This document shows positions 1-8,318 of a stretch of DNA of 64,000 nucleotides, piece after piece. Position 1 is the stretch's first letter; every line of letters starts with the position of its first letter. This stretch comes from Helicobacteraceae bacterium (GTDB lineage Bacteria > Campylobacterota > Campylobacteria > Campylobacterales > Helicobacteraceae), in contig CAAGLK010000091.1 in NCBI GenBank assembly GCA_900770765.1, forward strand, positions 1 to 64,000. Reading direction: 5' to 3'. The notes beneath the pieces were generated by a model that was not told the origin of the DNA, did no database searches, and saw nothing but the letters and a program-made list of their open reading frames with translations. Position numbers and translations under genes: made by a program.

Positions 1-18
1 CGTGTGCTCTTCCGATCT
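1..18 (+). other. Illumina adapter remnant (assembly artefact)
   Basis: The first 18 bases, CGTGTGCTCTTCCGATCT, are the 3' end of the standard Illumina TruSeq read-2 adapter. They are not genomic. Translated in the frame of the following gene they give the familiar artefact residues C-S-S-D-L, so the start that gene finders would choose here is false. The window therefore begins at a contig edge. Confidence 0.97.
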
Positions 19-199
19 GAATTTTGAAGTTTTAGGCTTTATTACAAAAGATGAGGGCGAATATTTCTGGGTTTTTGTCCCTACAACACCGAATCCTACT
101 TCTGGCTTTGTTTTAAAAATAGAAAAACAAAATGTAAAATTAAGCGATTTAAGCGTAGCTGATGGCTTTAAAAAAATCATTTCTTTAGGTGTTAAATAG
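19..199 (+). CDS. DUF502 family membrane protein, C-terminal fragment
   Basis: Only about the last 60 codons remain; the 5' part lies beyond the contig edge and was replaced by adapter sequence. The fragment carries the PTTPNPTSGF block and the following V-x-L-S-D-L-S-V segment that I recognise from DUF502 proteins, which are small membrane proteins of unknown role. It ends with SLGVK and TAA, 7 bases before the mqnP start, so the two are probably co-transcribed. The family call rests on one conserved block, so it is good but not certain. No start codon can be assigned. Confidence 0.75.
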
Positions 200-206
200 G
201 AATCTT

Positions 207-1076
207 ATGCAAATTTTAAAAAAATTAAAAGATTTTAGTGAGCTTGTCGCTTTTTCTCATAGCATTTTTTCAATGCCTTTTATTTTTATTGCGATGATTG
301 TGTCGCAGTATCAGTTAAGTGGAAGCGTGTGGTTTGGCTGGAAGCTCTTTGTCTTTGGCGTTGTTGCGGCTATTAGTGCTAGGAATTTTGCAATGGCGTT
401 TAATCGCTTAGTTGATAGAGAGTTTGATAAAAAAAACCCTCGCACGAAAAATCGTCCAAGCGTAGATGGCAGAATCTCACCACTATCTATGCTTATTTTT
501 ATCGCAGTAAATGCGGCTGTGTTTGTGCTGTGTGGGTTTTTTATTAATTCTTTATGCTTTTATTTATCATTTCCTATTTTAATAATTTTAGCTAGTTATT
601 CTTTAATGAAGCGATTTTCAAGTGCGGCACATTTAGTGCTAGGGCTATCTTTAGGCTTAGCGCCAATTGCTGGCGTGGCGGCGGTTAGCGGTGAGATTCC
701 GCTGTGGAGTGTGTATTTATGCTTAGGGGTGCTTTTTTGGGTGGCTGGGTTTGATTTGCTTTATGCCTTGCAAGATATTGACTTTGATAAAAAGGCTGGG
801 CTTTTTTCTATCCCTAGCGTGTTTGGGGCGAAAAAGACGCTATTAATCTCTAAAGGATTCCACTTGCTTACGATAATTTTTTGGGGGCTATTTATTTATA
901 GTGCAAATCTAGGGCTTTTTATGTGGGCTGCTCTTGTGCTGTCGTTTATAGCACTAAGTTATGAGCATTATTTGGTATCTAAAAATTTTAGAAATATCCC
1001 TAAGGCGTTTTTTACTATTAATGGCTATTTGGGGATTGCGTTTTTTGCCTTTTGTGTGGCGGAACTTGTGCTTTAG
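207..1076 (+). CDS. mqnP: 4-hydroxybenzoate-type polyprenyltransferase (MqnP/UbiA family)
   Basis: This integral membrane prenyltransferase attaches the polyprenyl chain to the aromatic precursor; in Campylobacterota that is the MqnP step of futalosine-pathway menaquinone synthesis. Both aspartate-rich motifs of the UbiA superfamily are visible: N-R-x-x-D-x-x-x-D followed by NPRT around residues 66-80, and D-x-x-Y-x-x-x-D-x-x-F-D around 183-194. They are separated by several hydrophobic segments, and the 289-residue length is usual. I chose ATG 207 over the upstream GTG at 189 because it follows a purine-rich AGGAATC and avoids overlap with the preceding gene. mtnN, also needed in the futalosine pathway, is 7 kb away. 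A hairpin terminator overlaps the stop codon. Confidence 0.9.
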   Translation: MQILKKLKDFSELVAFSHSIFSMPFIFIAMIVSQYQLSGSVWFGWKLFVFGVVAAISARNFAMAFNRLVDREFDKKNPRTKNRPSVDGRISPLSMLIFIAVNAAVFVLCGFFINSLCFYLSFPILIILASYSLMKRFSSAAHLVLGLSLGLAPIAGVAAVSGEIPLWSVYLCLGVLFWVAGFDLLYALQDIDFDKKAGLFSIPSVFGAKKTLLISKGFHLLTIIFWGLFIYSANLGLFMWAALVLSFIALSYEHYLVSKNFRNIPKAFFTINGYLGIAFFAFCVAELVL

Positions 1077-1098
1077 GAATCTTAAAATTTAAGATTCC
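1076..1098. terminator. Bidirectional hairpin terminator between mqnP and the GT8 gene
   Basis: Perfect 11-base arms GGAATCTTAAA and TTTAAGATTCC lie around a single A, followed by T-rich sequence on both strands. It sits between converging genes and overlaps the mqnP stop codon. It is built from two inverted copies of the GGAATCTTA word that recurs through the window. Confidence 0.75.
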
Positions 1099-1143
1099 AT
1101 TTTAGCTAGAATCTTTTTAACTCTAATCTTTGCCCTTAAGATT

Positions 1144-2247
1144 CTAACTAACCGCACGAAATAATTTTTGTCTTTTAATCTTAATGCTAATTGCCCTAGA
1201 AAAAACGCTATATTTGAGGTAGGATTCTGCAAAATGCCCCCCCCCCCGATTATTTGCAGTTTTTACGCAAAATGGAAGTTTAAAAATAGAAGCATTTAAA
1301 ACTTCAAATCCTACGCAAAATGGTAGAAAATCCTCTTTTAAGCCTTGTTTTTGCGCTTGTAATTCTTTATTAAACGCCTCTACTTTTTCTGCTACTTCCC
1401 ACCATAATGTTGAGATAAACTGCCCTTTATAAATATAGCTTGTAAGTAAAATCCACGGCTTAGCACTTGTGAAGTGCAAAATCTTAGGCGAGTTTTGAAT
1501 CTTATTAAACTCGCTTCTTGTGTGATGGATATTAAAATGCCTATGCTCATCCTTACACACACTAGCGCTAAAGGCTGGAGTTATGAAGTTATAGGCAAAA
1601 GATAGCTTTGTGTAGTTATTTATAAAAACAGCATTTAAAATATCTTGGTCGTGGAATCTTAAATGATAATTTTGCAAAATTTCTATAAATTTAGATTCCA
1701 CATTTTGCTCCCTTAGGGCTTGCAAATCTAGCAGTAAAAAGCCGGAGTTAAAGTAATTTTTATTAAGCACAATGTCTTTAAATTTAGGATTCTTAGCCTT
1801 TAAGATTCTATTTGCATACCGCCCAAAGTCAGGAATCGCCGCTAGAGGCGTCTTAAACTCCAGCGTAAAAATCTCTCTAATATCACACAGCACAAACATA
1901 TCCACATCTAAATAAAGGCAAGTTTTTATACTTTGTGGCAATGTGCTAGCACTTAGGATTCTAGCATAAGCGGCGTAATTCCCATTTAGCGTAGGCAGAT
2001 TTTCAAAAACGCTTTCATCTACGCTATAGAGGCAAATCTCACAAGGATAAACTTCGCTTAAATTTTTGCTTAAGTCTCTTAATTTACCCTTACACTCATC
2101 GCTTAAATCCTTGCTTAAAATATGAAAATTAATCGGTGCATTTTCATAAAGTGCGTTAGTTTTGTCAATTTTATAAATGATATTTGTAATTAGCACACTT
2201 GCGTATTTTATGTAGTTTTCATCACTATTTAAGACTATGTTATACAT
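1144..2247 (-). CDS. Glycosyltransferase family 8 protein, probably phase-variable
   Basis: The protein resembles GT8 enzymes that add hexoses to lipopolysaccharide in Gram-negative bacteria. The fold's landmarks are present: LYLDVDMFVL around residues 111-120 with the metal-binding D-V-D, a later NSGFLLLDL segment, and H-x-T-S-x-K-P-W. The sequenced allele has a run of 11 G on the coding strand (codons for R-G-G-G, about residues 334-337), leaving 30 residues to the stop. With 10 G the frame stays open for 48 further residues and stops inside the terminator at 1089; with 12 G it stops within about ten codons. The start overlaps the upstream GT9 gene by 8 bases, so translation is probably coupled. 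The sugar and acceptor are unknown. Confidence 0.85.
   Translation of the reverse strand: MYNIVLNSDENYIKYASVLITNIIYKIDKTNALYENAPINFHILSKDLSDECKGKLRDLSKNLSEVYPCEICLYSVDESVFENLPTLNGNYAAYARILSASTLPQSIKTCLYLDVDMFVLCDIREIFTLEFKTPLAAIPDFGRYANRILKAKNPKFKDIVLNKNYFNSGFLLLDLQALREQNVESKFIEILQNYHLRFHDQDILNAVFINNYTKLSFAYNFITPAFSASVCKDEHRHFNIHHTRSEFNKIQNSPKILHFTSAKPWILLTSYIYKGQFISTLWWEVAEKVEAFNKELQAQKQGLKEDFLPFCVGFEVLNASIFKLPFCVKTANNRGGGHFAESYLKYSVFSRAISIKIKRQKLFRAVS
1237..1247. repeat. Homopolymeric C11/G11 tract inside the GT8 gene
   Basis: Eleven consecutive C on the plus strand read as G11 in the gene. Tracts of this length in surface-glycan genes of Campylobacter and Helicobacter are well-known slipped-strand contingency loci. 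This is by far the longest G/C run in the window; the next is a run of 7. Confidence 0.9.
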
Positions 2248-3268
2248 TTGCTACCTCCGCTATTTTTTCTAATGCCTTTTGTGTGTAGGCGTCATAATAT
2301 TTTTGATAATCTTGTTTCCATTTTTTAGGCAAACATACCATAGAAAACTCGCCGCCATAGCTTCCGCCGCAGCAGTTTAGCCGCTCCCTTTGTTGATTTA
2401 AAACAAGGCTTGGAATCCGCAAGTTATCGGCTATGTGGATGTTGCCCGTATTTATGCTTAAGAAAAAGTCAAGGCGACTTGTTAGCTCTACTAAATTTAA
2501 TAAATCATCATTATTTTCAAAAATAACAATGTTTTTTGCACTAAACGGCTCTAGCTTAGTCGCATTTCCGCTATAAGTTAAGATTATAAAAAGGGTGTCT
2601 TTAAAGGTTGTGTATAATTTATTAATAAGCTCTATCCAGTCTTTTAAAGCAAAGCTAAAATTAGTAGAATTTGAAGTGCCAAAGATATTTATCCCTATGA
2701 TTTTTTTAAAATTCTGTGCGTTATTTGCTTCTAAAAACTCGTGGATTCTAGCCTTATTTTCTTGTGGAATCTTAAAAGTAGCTTTTGTAAAATCTAGCGT
2801 TTTTATGTTTTTATCATAATGCTTTGTGTCAATTTGTCGCACAAGTCGCAGGATTTTCTCGCTACCATGCACAAAATAGCTTATCATCATAAAGGGCGAT
2901 TTAAAAGCTGGGTGAAATATCGTGTGCATATGTGGCTCGGTAATTACTCGCTTTATTTTACACTCTTTAGCCACTTTTATTTTCCAAGAAGTGCGGTGAA
3001 GAAGCAGTAAAACATCTACTTTATTTTCCTCTAAGGCGATTTTGAAATTTTCCCTATTTTCTTGCGTATTACAATCTACTATTTTATCGCCCTTTTCTAA
3101 AAAACTAAGGGATTTATAAAGTCGCCCACCGCCTTTTAAATCAGTAAAAATTACAAGTCTAGCTTGTGGATAAAGCATTTTTAGAGCGTATAAAGCCTTA
3201 ATAGCGATAACGCAGTCGCCTATTTGCCTATGCGTGCGCTCAAAGCCTATAACTTTAGGAGAATCCAT
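2240..3268 (-). CDS. Glycosyltransferase family 9 (heptosyltransferase-like)
   Basis: This GT9-type enzyme probably transfers heptose or a related sugar to the LPS inner core. Visible features are an N-terminal segment with R-T-x-R-Q-I-G-D preceding helices and VIFTD typical of ADP-heptose transferases, and a C-terminal half with GINIFG, a W-x-x-L-I pattern and the nucleotide-sugar site FFLSINTGNIHIAD. The 342-residue length fits. The start ATG faces away from the divergently transcribed pseudouridine synthase gene. It overlaps the downstream GT8 gene by 8 bases, forming a two-gene glycosylation operon. It cannot be assigned to WaaC, WaaF or WaaQ from sequence alone. Confidence 0.8.
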   Translation of the reverse strand: MDSPKVIGFERTHRQIGDCVIAIKALYALKMLYPQARLVIFTDLKGGGRLYKSLSFLEKGDKIVDCNTQENRENFKIALEENKVDVLLLLHRTSWKIKVAKECKIKRVITEPHMHTIFHPAFKSPFMMISYFVHGSEKILRLVRQIDTKHYDKNIKTLDFTKATFKIPQENKARIHEFLEANNAQNFKKIIGINIFGTSNSTNFSFALKDWIELINKLYTTFKDTLFIILTYSGNATKLEPFSAKNIVIFENNDDLLNLVELTSRLDFFLSINTGNIHIADNLRIPSLVLNQQRERLNCCGGSYGGEFSMVCLPKKWKQDYQKYYDAYTQKALEKIAEVANV

Positions 3269-3327
3269 TTAAAACCTTAATTAAAAAAATGCTAAGATTC
3301 TAGCAAAAGCCAACTTAAAGTTTAAAA

Positions 3328-4323
3328 ATGCCCTATATAATGCAAGATTTTAGAATCCACACTCCACAAAAAGCATATAAATTTTTAATGCAAAACTTAA
3401 ATATTGATATAAATAAAGCTCAAAGATTAATAAATAAAGGCAGAGTTTTTTATAAAGGAGGGGCGCTAAAAAATAATGAAAAAGCTAGAATCTTAAGCGA
3501 TTTTGTAAGCGTGCTAGTCTTTATGCCAGAATCTAAAGGCTTAAAACCACTTTTTGAAAATGAAAATTTTGCTATTTTTAATAAGCCAGAAAAATTATTA
3601 ATTCACCCAAAGGGGCGATTTTATCATTATACACTGCTTGATGAAGTGCGGCATTTTTGCGGCGAGGCGGCGGCTTTAGCACATCGCATAGATAGCGAGA
3701 CAAGCGGACTTGTGCTTGTGGGGAAAAATAAGGATTCTATAAAGGAGTTAGGCGAGTTATTTTTAAAAGGCGGAATCTATAAGGAGTATTTAGCACTAGT
3801 AGGCGGAATCTTAAGTGTGGAATCTTTAGAAAAATTTAGTTTTGTAGAGATTCTAAGTAAAAATAAATTTTTAATCAATTTACCTTTAGCCACACAAGAA
3901 AAAGGCGGTGATTTAAGCGTAAAAAGCATAGTAAAAGGCGAAGTTAATAATGAGTCTTTAAAGTTTAAAGAAGCCTTAAGCGAGTGCGAAATTTTAGGAT
4001 TCTTAGAATCTAAAAACACTCTTTTAAAAGTGATTCCAAAAACAGGTCGCACACATCAAATAAGAGCGCATTTAAATGCGATAAATCATAGCATTTTAGG
4101 CGACCCACTTTATGGAGCAAAAAATGAGTTTAGTAGAATCTATTTAGATTCCACCTTTATTTTAGATTCTAAGCCTTGTGATTTAGATAATAAAAAACGC
4201 ATAGAGTATTTTAAGGCAAGCCGCTTAATGCTTCACTCTTACTTACTTGGTTTCCGCTATAAAGGCGAGAGTTATAAGTTTTATAGCTCTAAAAATTTTG
4301 AGATAAATGGATTTATGCTATAA
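3328..4323 (+). CDS. RluA-family RNA pseudouridine synthase
   Basis: The enzyme isomerises uridine to pseudouridine in rRNA or tRNA. An S4-like N-terminal RNA-binding segment (about residues 15-65, with AQRLINKGRV) precedes the catalytic domain. The signature HRIDSETSGLVL at residues 119-130 contains the catalytic Asp122, and GRTHQIRAHL near residue 245 is the second RluA motif. At 331 residues it matches the RluA/RluD class. A second in-frame ATG (3340) is also possible; the upstream one gives a normal N-terminus. Target uridines cannot be predicted. Its last codons overlap the tatA promoter. Confidence 0.88.
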   Translation: MPYIMQDFRIHTPQKAYKFLMQNLNIDINKAQRLINKGRVFYKGGALKNNEKARILSDFVSVLVFMPESKGLKPLFENENFAIFNKPEKLLIHPKGRFYHYTLLDEVRHFCGEAAALAHRIDSETSGLVLVGKNKDSIKELGELFLKGGIYKEYLALVGGILSVESLEKFSFVEILSKNKFLINLPLATQEKGGDLSVKSIVKGEVNNESLKFKEALSECEILGFLESKNTLLKVIPKTGRTHQIRAHLNAINHSILGDPLYGAKNEFSRIYLDSTFILDSKPCDLDNKKRIEYFKASRLMLHSYLLGFRYKGESYKFYSSKNFEINGFML

Positions 4324-4324
4324 T
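4316..4324 (+). promoter_or_regulatory. Extended -10 promoter for tatA/argS
   Basis: TGCTATAAT is an extended -10 element (TGnTATAAT) overlapping the stop codon of the preceding gene. It lies about 28 bases before the first tatA ATG, in the T-rich context typical of sigma-70 promoters in this phylum. Confidence 0.6.
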
Positions 4325-4351
4325 CTAGCATTTTTTTAAAAAGGATTTGAA

Positions 4352-4585
4352 ATGATGCCAAGTGTGCAGCAGCTACTTATTGTTTTACTTATTGTTGTTT
4401 TGCTTTTTGGGGCGAAAAAGATTCCAGAACTTGCAAAAGGATTAGGCTCTGGGATTAAAAATTTTAAAAAAGCAGTAAAAGAAGAGGGTGATGAAATCGC
4501 AGAAAATACAAAAATAGAGCAAGATAAATCCGCAACAACTTCAACCACTAAAGATTCTACGCTAAAACAAGAGGCAAAAGCCTAA
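4352..4585 (+). CDS. tatA: Sec-independent protein translocase subunit TatA
   Basis: TatA forms the pore-like oligomer that exports folded proteins across the inner membrane. The 77-residue protein has one N-terminal membrane helix (residues 8-20, [12 protein letters not shown]), the hinge [14 protein letters not shown], an amphipathic helix with [10 protein letters not shown], and a polar tail, exactly the TatA/E plan. Two adjacent ATG codons (4352, 4355) follow an AAGGA ribosome site. The gene abuts argS without a gap, an order also found in Helicobacter pylori. tatB and tatC are not in this window. Confidence 0.93.
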   Translation: MMPSVQQLLIVLLIVVLLFGAKKIPELAKGLGSGIKNFKKAVKEEGDEIAENTKIEQDKSATTSTTKDSTLKQEAKA

Positions 4586-6190
4586 ATGACACAAAAAATT
4601 CAAAATATTATTAACTCACATTTAAATATTTCTTGTGTGCTTGAAAAGCCTAGAGATAAGAAGTTTGGACATTTTGCGCTTCCTACTTTTAGCCTTGCAA
4701 AAGAGCTTAAGAAAAGTCCGCAAATAATCGCAGGCGAATTTGCAAAAAAGCTAGAATCCTTAAGCGAGATTAAAAGTATTAGCGTTGTAAATGGCTATGT
4801 AAATTTTAGCTTAAGCGATGCGTTTTTAAGTGCGTGTGCGTGGGAGTTTTTACAAGGCAAAAAGGCGGAGTCTAAAGAGAAAAAAGAAAAAATCTTACTA
4901 GAATTTGTAAGTGCGAATCCTACAGGACCGCTTCACATTGGGCATGCAAGGGGGGCAGTCTTTGGCGATTCTTTAGCTAGAATAGGCAAATATCTAGGCT
5001 ATGAAATTACCACAGAATATTATGTAAATGACGCTGGAGCGCAAATTCAAAATTTAGGATTATCAATTTACTTTGCTGGGCGACATTTATTTTTTAATGA
5101 AGCCTATGAGCTGCCAGATGGCTGCTATAAAGGCGAGTATATTTTAGACTTAGCAAAAGAGGCAAAAGAATCCTTAGGACAAGAAATTTTTAAAGCACAA
5201 AACGCAGAAAATATTAAGAAATTAAGCGAATTTGGTAAAGATAAAATGCTTATAGAAATTAAAGAAAATCTAGCTGCAGTTGGAATCTCTTTTGATAATT
5301 TCATAAGCGAAAAGGAAATGTTTAAAGGCTGGGATTCTGCACTAGAATCCTTAAAAAAACATAATGGCGTGTATTTAGAGGGCGAAAAACTTTGGCTTAA
5401 ATCTAGCGCTTGTGGTGATGAAAAAGATAGGGTTGTTGTTAGAGAAAATGGTGAGCCTACTTATTTAGCTGGTGATATTATTTATCATAAATTTAAATTT
5501 GAGCGAGATTTTAATCGCTATATTAATATTTGGGGTGCTGACCATCACGGCTATATTGCAAGGGTGCAAGCGGCTATTTCTTATCTAGGCTATGATAGTG
5601 CTAAGCTAGAAGTGCTTTTATCGCAAATGGTCGCACTCTTAAAAGATGGTAAGCCTTATAAGATGAGTAAAAGGGCTGGGAATTTTGTTTTAATGAAGGA
5701 GGTCGTAGAAGAAGTTGGAGCCGATGCACTGCGTCTAGTGTTTTTAAGTAAAAAGCCAGATACGCATTTGGAATTTGATATAGACAGCCTTAAAAAACAG
5801 GATTCTAGCAATCCTGTATATTATATAAACTACGCACACGCAAGAATCCACACGCTTTTTTCAAAATCTAGCTTTACGCTGGAATCTTTTAAAAAGCAGG
5901 ATTGTGAAGCGTTTTTGGATTCCGTGGAATTAAGTGAAGAGCTGCGAGATTTACTAGTTTTAGCCCTTGGGATAGATAAGGTTATAAGCGATTCGTTTAA
6001 TCAAAGGCTGGTTAATAAATTAGTAGATTTTTTACGCACTCTTGCCGCAGAATTCCACAGATTCTACAATGAAACAAAAATTTTAAATACAGAAAATGAG
6101 GAGCAAATCTTAAAAGTGCTTGTTGTAGTAGCGGAATCTCTAGCACTTGGACTAGATTTGCTTGGAATTAAAGCTAAAGTTAGTATGTAA
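4586..6190 (+). CDS. argS: Arginyl-tRNA synthetase
   Basis: Class I aminoacyl-tRNA synthetase charging tRNA-Arg. The N-terminal Arg-tRNA-binding region leads into ANPTGPLHIGHARGA with the HIGH box at residues 117-120. The KMSK box appears as KMSKRAGNF near residue 358, and the C-terminal anticodon-binding helical domain starts around residue 410 (NPVYYINYAHARI). The 534-residue length is slightly short but usual for the phylum. The ATG directly follows the tatA stop codon. Confidence 0.97.
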   Translation: MTQKIQNIINSHLNISCVLEKPRDKKFGHFALPTFSLAKELKKSPQIIAGEFAKKLESLSEIKSISVVNGYVNFSLSDAFLSACAWEFLQGKKAESKEKKEKILLEFVSANPTGPLHIGHARGAVFGDSLARIGKYLGYEITTEYYVNDAGAQIQNLGLSIYFAGRHLFFNEAYELPDGCYKGEYILDLAKEAKESLGQEIFKAQNAENIKKLSEFGKDKMLIEIKENLAAVGISFDNFISEKEMFKGWDSALESLKKHNGVYLEGEKLWLKSSACGDEKDRVVVRENGEPTYLAGDIIYHKFKFERDFNRYINIWGADHHGYIARVQAAISYLGYDSAKLEVLLSQMVALLKDGKPYKMSKRAGNFVLMKEVVEEVGADALRLVFLSKKPDTHLEFDIDSLKKQDSSNPVYYINYAHARIHTLFSKSSFTLESFKKQDCEAFLDSVELSEELRDLLVLALGIDKVISDSFNQRLVNKLVDFLRTLAAEFHRFYNETKILNTENEEQILKVLVVVAESLALGLDLLGIKAKVSM

Positions 6191-6199
6191 GGAGAAAAA

Positions 6200-7120
6200 T
6201 TGAGTTTTGCAGTGATTTTCCCAGGGCAAGGCAGTCAAGCTGTAGGGATGGGCAAGGATTTATTTGATAATAGTGCTGAAGTTAGAGAGTTATTTGAAAT
6301 CGCAAGTGATACGCTAAGCGAAAATATGCAAGAGCTTTGTTTTAGCGAAAATAACAAATTAAATTTGACAAAATACACACAACCTGCGATTTTGCTTGTA
6401 AGCTATGCGGTGTTTTGCTTAATTAAACCTAAGATTAAAGGTAGAATCTCATTTGCACTAGGGCATTCACTAGGCGAGTTTAGCGCACTTTGTGCTAGTG
6501 GGACGCTAGATTTTAAAGAAGCTATTTCTTTAGTAAATAGACGCGGAATCTTAATGGAAGATGCTTGTAAGAAGCAAAAAGCGGGAATGATGGTAGTGCT
6601 AGGATTGGAGGATTCTATTTTAGAGGAATTTTGTGAAAAAAAGCGGAATCTTGGCTTAAAAGTGTGGTGTGCTAATTATAATGCCGATGGGCAAATGGTT
6701 TTAGGTGGGATTAGAGAGGATTTATCAAGCCTAGAAGTAGAGCTAAAAGGGCTTGGAGCTAAAAGGGCTTTAATGCTGCCTATGTCTGTGGCTTCTCATT
6801 GCTTAGTTTTAGAATCTATGTGTGAGCCATTTAGAGAAATTTTAGAAAAAGATTTAAAAGATAATTTTAGCTTTCCTATTATTTCAAATGTAAATGCAAA
6901 GCCTTATAACACGAAGCAAGAAGCGCTAGAGCTTTTATCAAAGCAGCTAATATCTCCTGTGCTTTATAAGCAGTCAATTCGTGGAAATGATTCTACAATA
7001 GACACTTTTATAGAATGCGGCGGAAATGTGCTAAAAGGACTAAATAAACGATTGAGTCAAAAAGAGACAATTTCACTTCAAACTTACGCAGAAATACAAG
7101 ATTTTTTACAAAAGGATTAA
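6200..7120 (+). CDS. fabD: Malonyl-CoA:ACP transacylase
   Basis: FabD loads malonyl groups onto acyl carrier protein to feed fatty-acid elongation. The N-terminal FPGQGSQ motif, the nucleophile elbow GHSLGE with Ser90, and the conserved His near residue 199 (SVASH) are all present; 306 residues is the normal length. Translation probably starts at TTG 6200, which has a strong AAGGAG six bases upstream. It sits 1 base before mtnN and is likely co-transcribed with argS upstream. Confidence 0.95.
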   Translation: MSFAVIFPGQGSQAVGMGKDLFDNSAEVRELFEIASDTLSENMQELCFSENNKLNLTKYTQPAILLVSYAVFCLIKPKIKGRISFALGHSLGEFSALCASGTLDFKEAISLVNRRGILMEDACKKQKAGMMVVLGLEDSILEEFCEKKRNLGLKVWCANYNADGQMVLGGIREDLSSLEVELKGLGAKRALMLPMSVASHCLVLESMCEPFREILEKDLKDNFSFPIISNVNAKPYNTKQEALELLSKQLISPVLYKQSIRGNDSTIDTFIECGGNVLKGLNKRLSQKETISLQTYAEIQDFLQKD

Positions 7121-7121
7121 A

Positions 7122-7820
7122 ATGACAATAGGTATTATGGGGGCTATGCAAGAGGAAATTACGCCACTTTTAGAATATTATAAAGATTATGAAATAATTT
7201 CTTTTGGCGGAAATACATTTTATAAGGTAAATTTGGATTCTAAGACCTTAATAATCGCTAGAAGCCGCATAGGTAAAGTGCATAGTGCATTAACTGCGGC
7301 GACTATGATTATGCACTTTGGCGCAGAAAAAATTATTTTTAACGGCGTAGCTGGTGCGGTAAATGATAGCTATAAAATAGGCGATATTGTTATTGCTAGT
7401 AGATTGTGTCAGCATGATGTGGATATTACGATTTTTGGACATCCTTTTGGATTCTTTTCTGAAAGCAAAATTTTTGTGGAATCTTGTAAGAATCTTAACG
7501 CCCTAGCCTTAAGAGTAGCAGAAAAAATCGCAAAGGAAAATAATATTAAAGTATATAAAGGGACAATTGCCACAGGCGACCAATTTATAAGCTCTAATGA
7601 AAAAAAAGCGTGGATAAAAAAGGAATTCAATGCTGATGCTATTGAAATGGAGGGCTCTAGTGTAGGGGTTGTGTGTGATAATTTAGAGATTCCACTTTGT
7701 GTTATCCGCTCTATTTCTGATAATGCAAGCGATGAGGCTTTAATTAGCTATGAAGAGTTTTTAGAATCTAGCGCAAAAATTAGCGCAAAACTTGTTATAG
7801 AAATGATAGAAAACTTATAA
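7122..7820 (+). CDS. mtnN: 5'-methylthioadenosine/S-adenosylhomocysteine nucleosidase
   Basis: This nucleosidase cleaves MTA and SAH; the Helicobacter/Campylobacter enzyme also hydrolyses 6-amino-6-deoxyfutalosine, an obligatory menaquinone step. Hallmarks are the start MTIGIMGAMQEE with catalytic Glu12, FNGVAGAV, the substrate loop IEMEGSSVG and SDNASDE with the catalytic Asp. Length 232 matches the family. It forms one gene run with fabD and the SixA-like gene. The futalosine role is inferred from family knowledge. Confidence 0.95.
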   Translation: MTIGIMGAMQEEITPLLEYYKDYEIISFGGNTFYKVNLDSKTLIIARSRIGKVHSALTAATMIMHFGAEKIIFNGVAGAVNDSYKIGDIVIASRLCQHDVDITIFGHPFGFFSESKIFVESCKNLNALALRVAEKIAKENNIKVYKGTIATGDQFISSNEKKAWIKKEFNADAIEMEGSSVGVVCDNLEIPLCVIRSISDNASDEALISYEEFLESSAKISAKLVIEMIENL

Positions 7821-7830
7821 GGAGGGGGAT

Positions 7831-8295
7831 ATGCGTTTAATTATCGTGCGTCACGCAAAGGCAAAAAATAGAGAAAAGTGGGTTGGCAAAGATGATTTAA
7901 AAAGACCATTAACAAAAAAAGGCAAAAAACAAGCAAAAATAATCGCAGAACTAATTGCAAAAAAATATAAAGTAGATGCAGTTATCTCTTCTTTAGCACT
8001 TAGGGCGTGTGATACTGCAAAATATATCGCAAAAAAGCAGCCGCATTGCACTTTTAAGCTCGCTTCTTTTATAAATCCAGAAGAGGGAATTGAAGGCTTT
8101 TTACACAATAAAGATAAAATTGAAGAAGATTGGCAAACACTCGTGGTAGTGGGGCATGAGCCTAGCATTGGAGAGCTTGTTAGATTCCTATGTGCTAAGG
8201 GGACGCTAAATATTAAAATTGGCAAAGGTTGCGTAATAGAGCTAGAGCATATCGGGCAAGATGAGTGGAAATTAGTAGGGTTACATAACTTTTAG
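7831..8295 (+). CDS. sixA: SixA-like histidine phosphatase
   Basis: A small histidine-phosphatase-superfamily protein of 154 residues. The catalytic RHA motif is at residues 7-9 (LIIVRHAKA), a second conserved arginine lies in SSLALRACDTA, and the second catalytic His is in VVVGHEPSIGEL. SixA proteins dephosphorylate phosphohistidine, for example on HPt or PTS proteins. The target here is unknown, since no HPt or PTS protein was seen in this window. A strong GGAGG precedes the ATG. Confidence 0.85.
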   Translation: MRLIIVRHAKAKNREKWVGKDDLKRPLTKKGKKQAKIIAELIAKKYKVDAVISSLALRACDTAKYIAKKQPHCTFKLASFINPEEGIEGFLHNKDKIEEDWQTLVVVGHEPSIGELVRFLCAKGTLNIKIGKGCVIELEHIGQDEWKLVGLHNF

Positions 8296-8318
8296 CCAGA
8301 ATCCTAAAAGGAGATTTT

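Noticed and set aside
7851..8225. 124-codon open frame antisense to the SixA-like gene
   Set aside because: The sense frame has clear catalytic motifs and a strong ribosome site; the antisense frame has neither.
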